Below are positions 4,945-5,734 of a stretch of DNA of 5,734 nucleotides, one piece after another. Numbering within the stretch: the first letter of the stretch is position 1; every line of letters begins with the position of its first letter. The position numbers were made by a program, and so were the translations under genes. Source of the stretch: Spirulina sp. DLM2.Bin59 (lineage in GTDB: Bacteria; Cyanobacteriota; Cyanobacteriia; Cyanobacteriales; Spirulinaceae); assembly GCA_007693875.1 (NCBI GenBank), contig RECT01000425.1, forward strand, positions 1 through 5,734. Direction: 5' to 3'. Under the pieces are notes generated by a model that was given only the letters and a program-made list of their open reading frames with translations, was not told where the DNA came from and searched no databases.

Positions 4945-5642
4945 TGGGGCTGAGTTTGGCTAGGAATCAGAATCAACGACCAGTAGGGAACCTCCTCCGG
5001 CTCCAACTCAGTAATCGGGACAATACGCTGGTTGGGTTGGGTGGCTCGCTCAATGTAGAGGGCGCGATCGAGCAGTGCCAATTCCGCCAAAATGGTGCGA
5101 ACTTTAGCAAAGTGTCGCCCCAGTTTGATGATCACCGCTGCATCAGCGACGGCAAGGCGATCGCGCAACGTTTCCCCATCCAAAGTCGCGGGCATAATGC
5201 TCAAAACATCATTGCGAAACGTAATCGGCGCACCCAACATCGCAGCACTGGCCATCGTCGAAGAAATCCCCGGCACCACTTCTGTGGGGAACCGCGAGGC
5301 TAATCGCTGAAACAAATACATAAAACTGCCATAGAGCATCGGCTCCCCCTCACAAAGCACCGCCACATCCTGCCCTTGGGTTAAATGGGCGGCAATTTTT
5401 TCGGCAGCAACATCGTAGGCGGGTTGGGACGATCGCGCCACACTAAAGGGCAAGGGCATTGGCAGTTCAATTTGTTCCGGGCGAATAAAATCCGCAACGA
5501 TCGCCCGCGCCAACACCTTACCATTCTCCAACGTGGGATAGGCAATCACCGGAACCGTCGTTAAAATGCGGTGCGCCTTCAGCGTCAAGAGTTCCGGATC
5601 TCCTGGCCCAATGCCCAACCCATAGAGTTTACCTGTTTTCAT
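4941..5642 (-). CDS. cobI: Precorrin-2 / cobalt-factor II C20-methyltransferase
   Basis: This 233-residue SAM-dependent methyltransferase adds the C20 methyl group in corrin synthesis (CobI in the aerobic route, CbiL in the anaerobic one). The class III methyltransferase fold shows LYGLGIGPGDPELLTLKAHR (6-25) with the glycine-rich loop and the substrate-side PELLTLKA. CEGEPMLYGSFMYLFQRL is at about 97-114, VVPGISSTMASAAMLGAP at about 122-139 and IIKLGRHFAKV at about 170-180. The length is typical. The start is ATG 5642, because the conserved motif begins six codons later and no other start fits. There is no Shine-Dalgarno, and TATATT lies just 4 bases before the ATG, so the mRNA may be leaderless. 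The stop overlaps the start of the cbiG-cobJ fusion (ATGA), making a two-gene coupled unit. No cobalamin riboswitch is visible in the 92 bases upstream; that space is taken by a transposon-end-like structure. Confidence 0.93.
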   Translation of the reverse strand: MKTGKLYGLGIGPGDPELLTLKAHRILTTVPVIAYPTLENGKVLARAIVADFIRPEQIELPMPLPFSVARSSQPAYDVAAEKIAAHLTQGQDVAVLCEGEPMLYGSFMYLFQRLASRFPTEVVPGISSTMASAAMLGAPITFRNDVLSIMPATLDGETLRDRLAVADAAVIIKLGRHFAKVRTILAELALLDRALYIERATQPNQRIVPITELEPEEVPYWSLILIPSQTQPQ

Positions 5643-5654
5643 AAAAAATATAGC

Positions 5655-5734
5655 GGTAAGCGGGAAACTCAGCGGCTTGAGCCCTGAGAGGAAAGCGACT
5701 CGGCGAATTTATTCGCCGTGGTCTCTTCCTTATG
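5655..5734 (-). mobile_element. Right end of a putative IS200/IS605-type (tnpB) element, possibly with omega-RNA 3' part
   Basis: Two hairpins lie in tandem on the minus strand. The first (5718-5701) pairs CGGCGAA with TTCGCCG around TAAA. The second (5688-5668) is a 9-bp stem with one bulged G and a 2-4 base loop, flanked by GTCGCTTTCCT and TTTCCCGCTTACC. This matches my recollection of sequence following tnpB in cyanobacterial IS605-family elements, where the subterminal hairpin is bound by TnpA and is part of the omega-RNA scaffold. The tnpB body would lie beyond the right edge. A TAA at 5732-5730 could be its stop, or a frame open from the edge to TGA at 5671-5669 (HKEETTANKFAESLSSQGSS plus R) could be its tail. 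The exact tip is unknown, and the boundary near 5655 is a guess. Alternatives are a dispersed palindrome or the terminator of the upstream gene. Confidence 0.45.

Larger units (their letters stand above)
439..5164. repeat. Twelve dispersed HIP1 octamers (GCGATCGC)
   Basis: GCGATCGC starts at 439, 923, 1771, 2677, 3143, 3611, 3696, 3773, 3815, 4667, 4789 and 5157. Under equal base use about 0.1 would be expected in this length. This highly iterated palindrome is a hallmark of cyanobacterial genomes. All twelve copies lie inside coding sequence, six of them in cobJ, four within 212 bases (3611-3822). Confidence 0.95.

Noticed and set aside
5643..5734. Cobalamin riboswitch upstream of cobI
   Set aside because: No B12-box-like motif or extended conserved core, and the available space is too short and filled by two simple hairpins.
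1..5734. CRISPR array, tRNA or rRNA genes
   Set aside because: No regularly spaced direct repeats with unique spacers were seen, and no cloverleaf or rRNA-like sequence was recognised. The only tandem repeat is the heptamer in cobJ.

Overview
The window comes from a cyanobacterium. Twelve copies of the HIP1 octamer GCGATCGC in 5.7 kb, the gene order rpmH-rnpA-PH protein-yidC-khpB(jag)-yceD, a CbiG-CobJ fusion and a YidC with a large lumen/periplasm-side insert all point that way. The species cannot be named from this sequence. All recognised genes lie on the minus strand, so transcription runs from high to low coordinates.

Right part (5734 to 3508): the edge carries two compact hairpins that look like the right end of an IS200/IS605-type (tnpB) element. 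It stops within a few tens of bases of cobI. cobI and a cbiG-cobJ fusion overlap by ATGA and form a corrin-ring (vitamin B12) biosynthesis pair. The fusion linker is encoded by six tandem heptanucleotides, and the usual CbiG C-terminal domain is not visible. A hairpin follows cobJ.

Middle and left (3443 to 1): a promoter-like sequence precedes rpmH (45 aa, GTG start, strong ribosome binding site). Then come rnpA, a membrane PH-domain protein that overlaps rnpA, and yidC. A 175-base gap rich in inverted repeats separates these from khpB, yceD and the first 29 codons of another gene. This block joins ribosome assembly (L34, YceD), tRNA processing (RNase P protein), membrane protein insertion (YidC) and RNA binding (KhpB), a grouping conserved in many bacteria.

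Most genes are ordinary core genes. The items most worth a second look are the heptamer repeat inside cobJ, the missing CbiG_C domain, the putative transposon right end abutting cobI, and the repeat-rich yidC-khpB gap. No wholly new system is evident.
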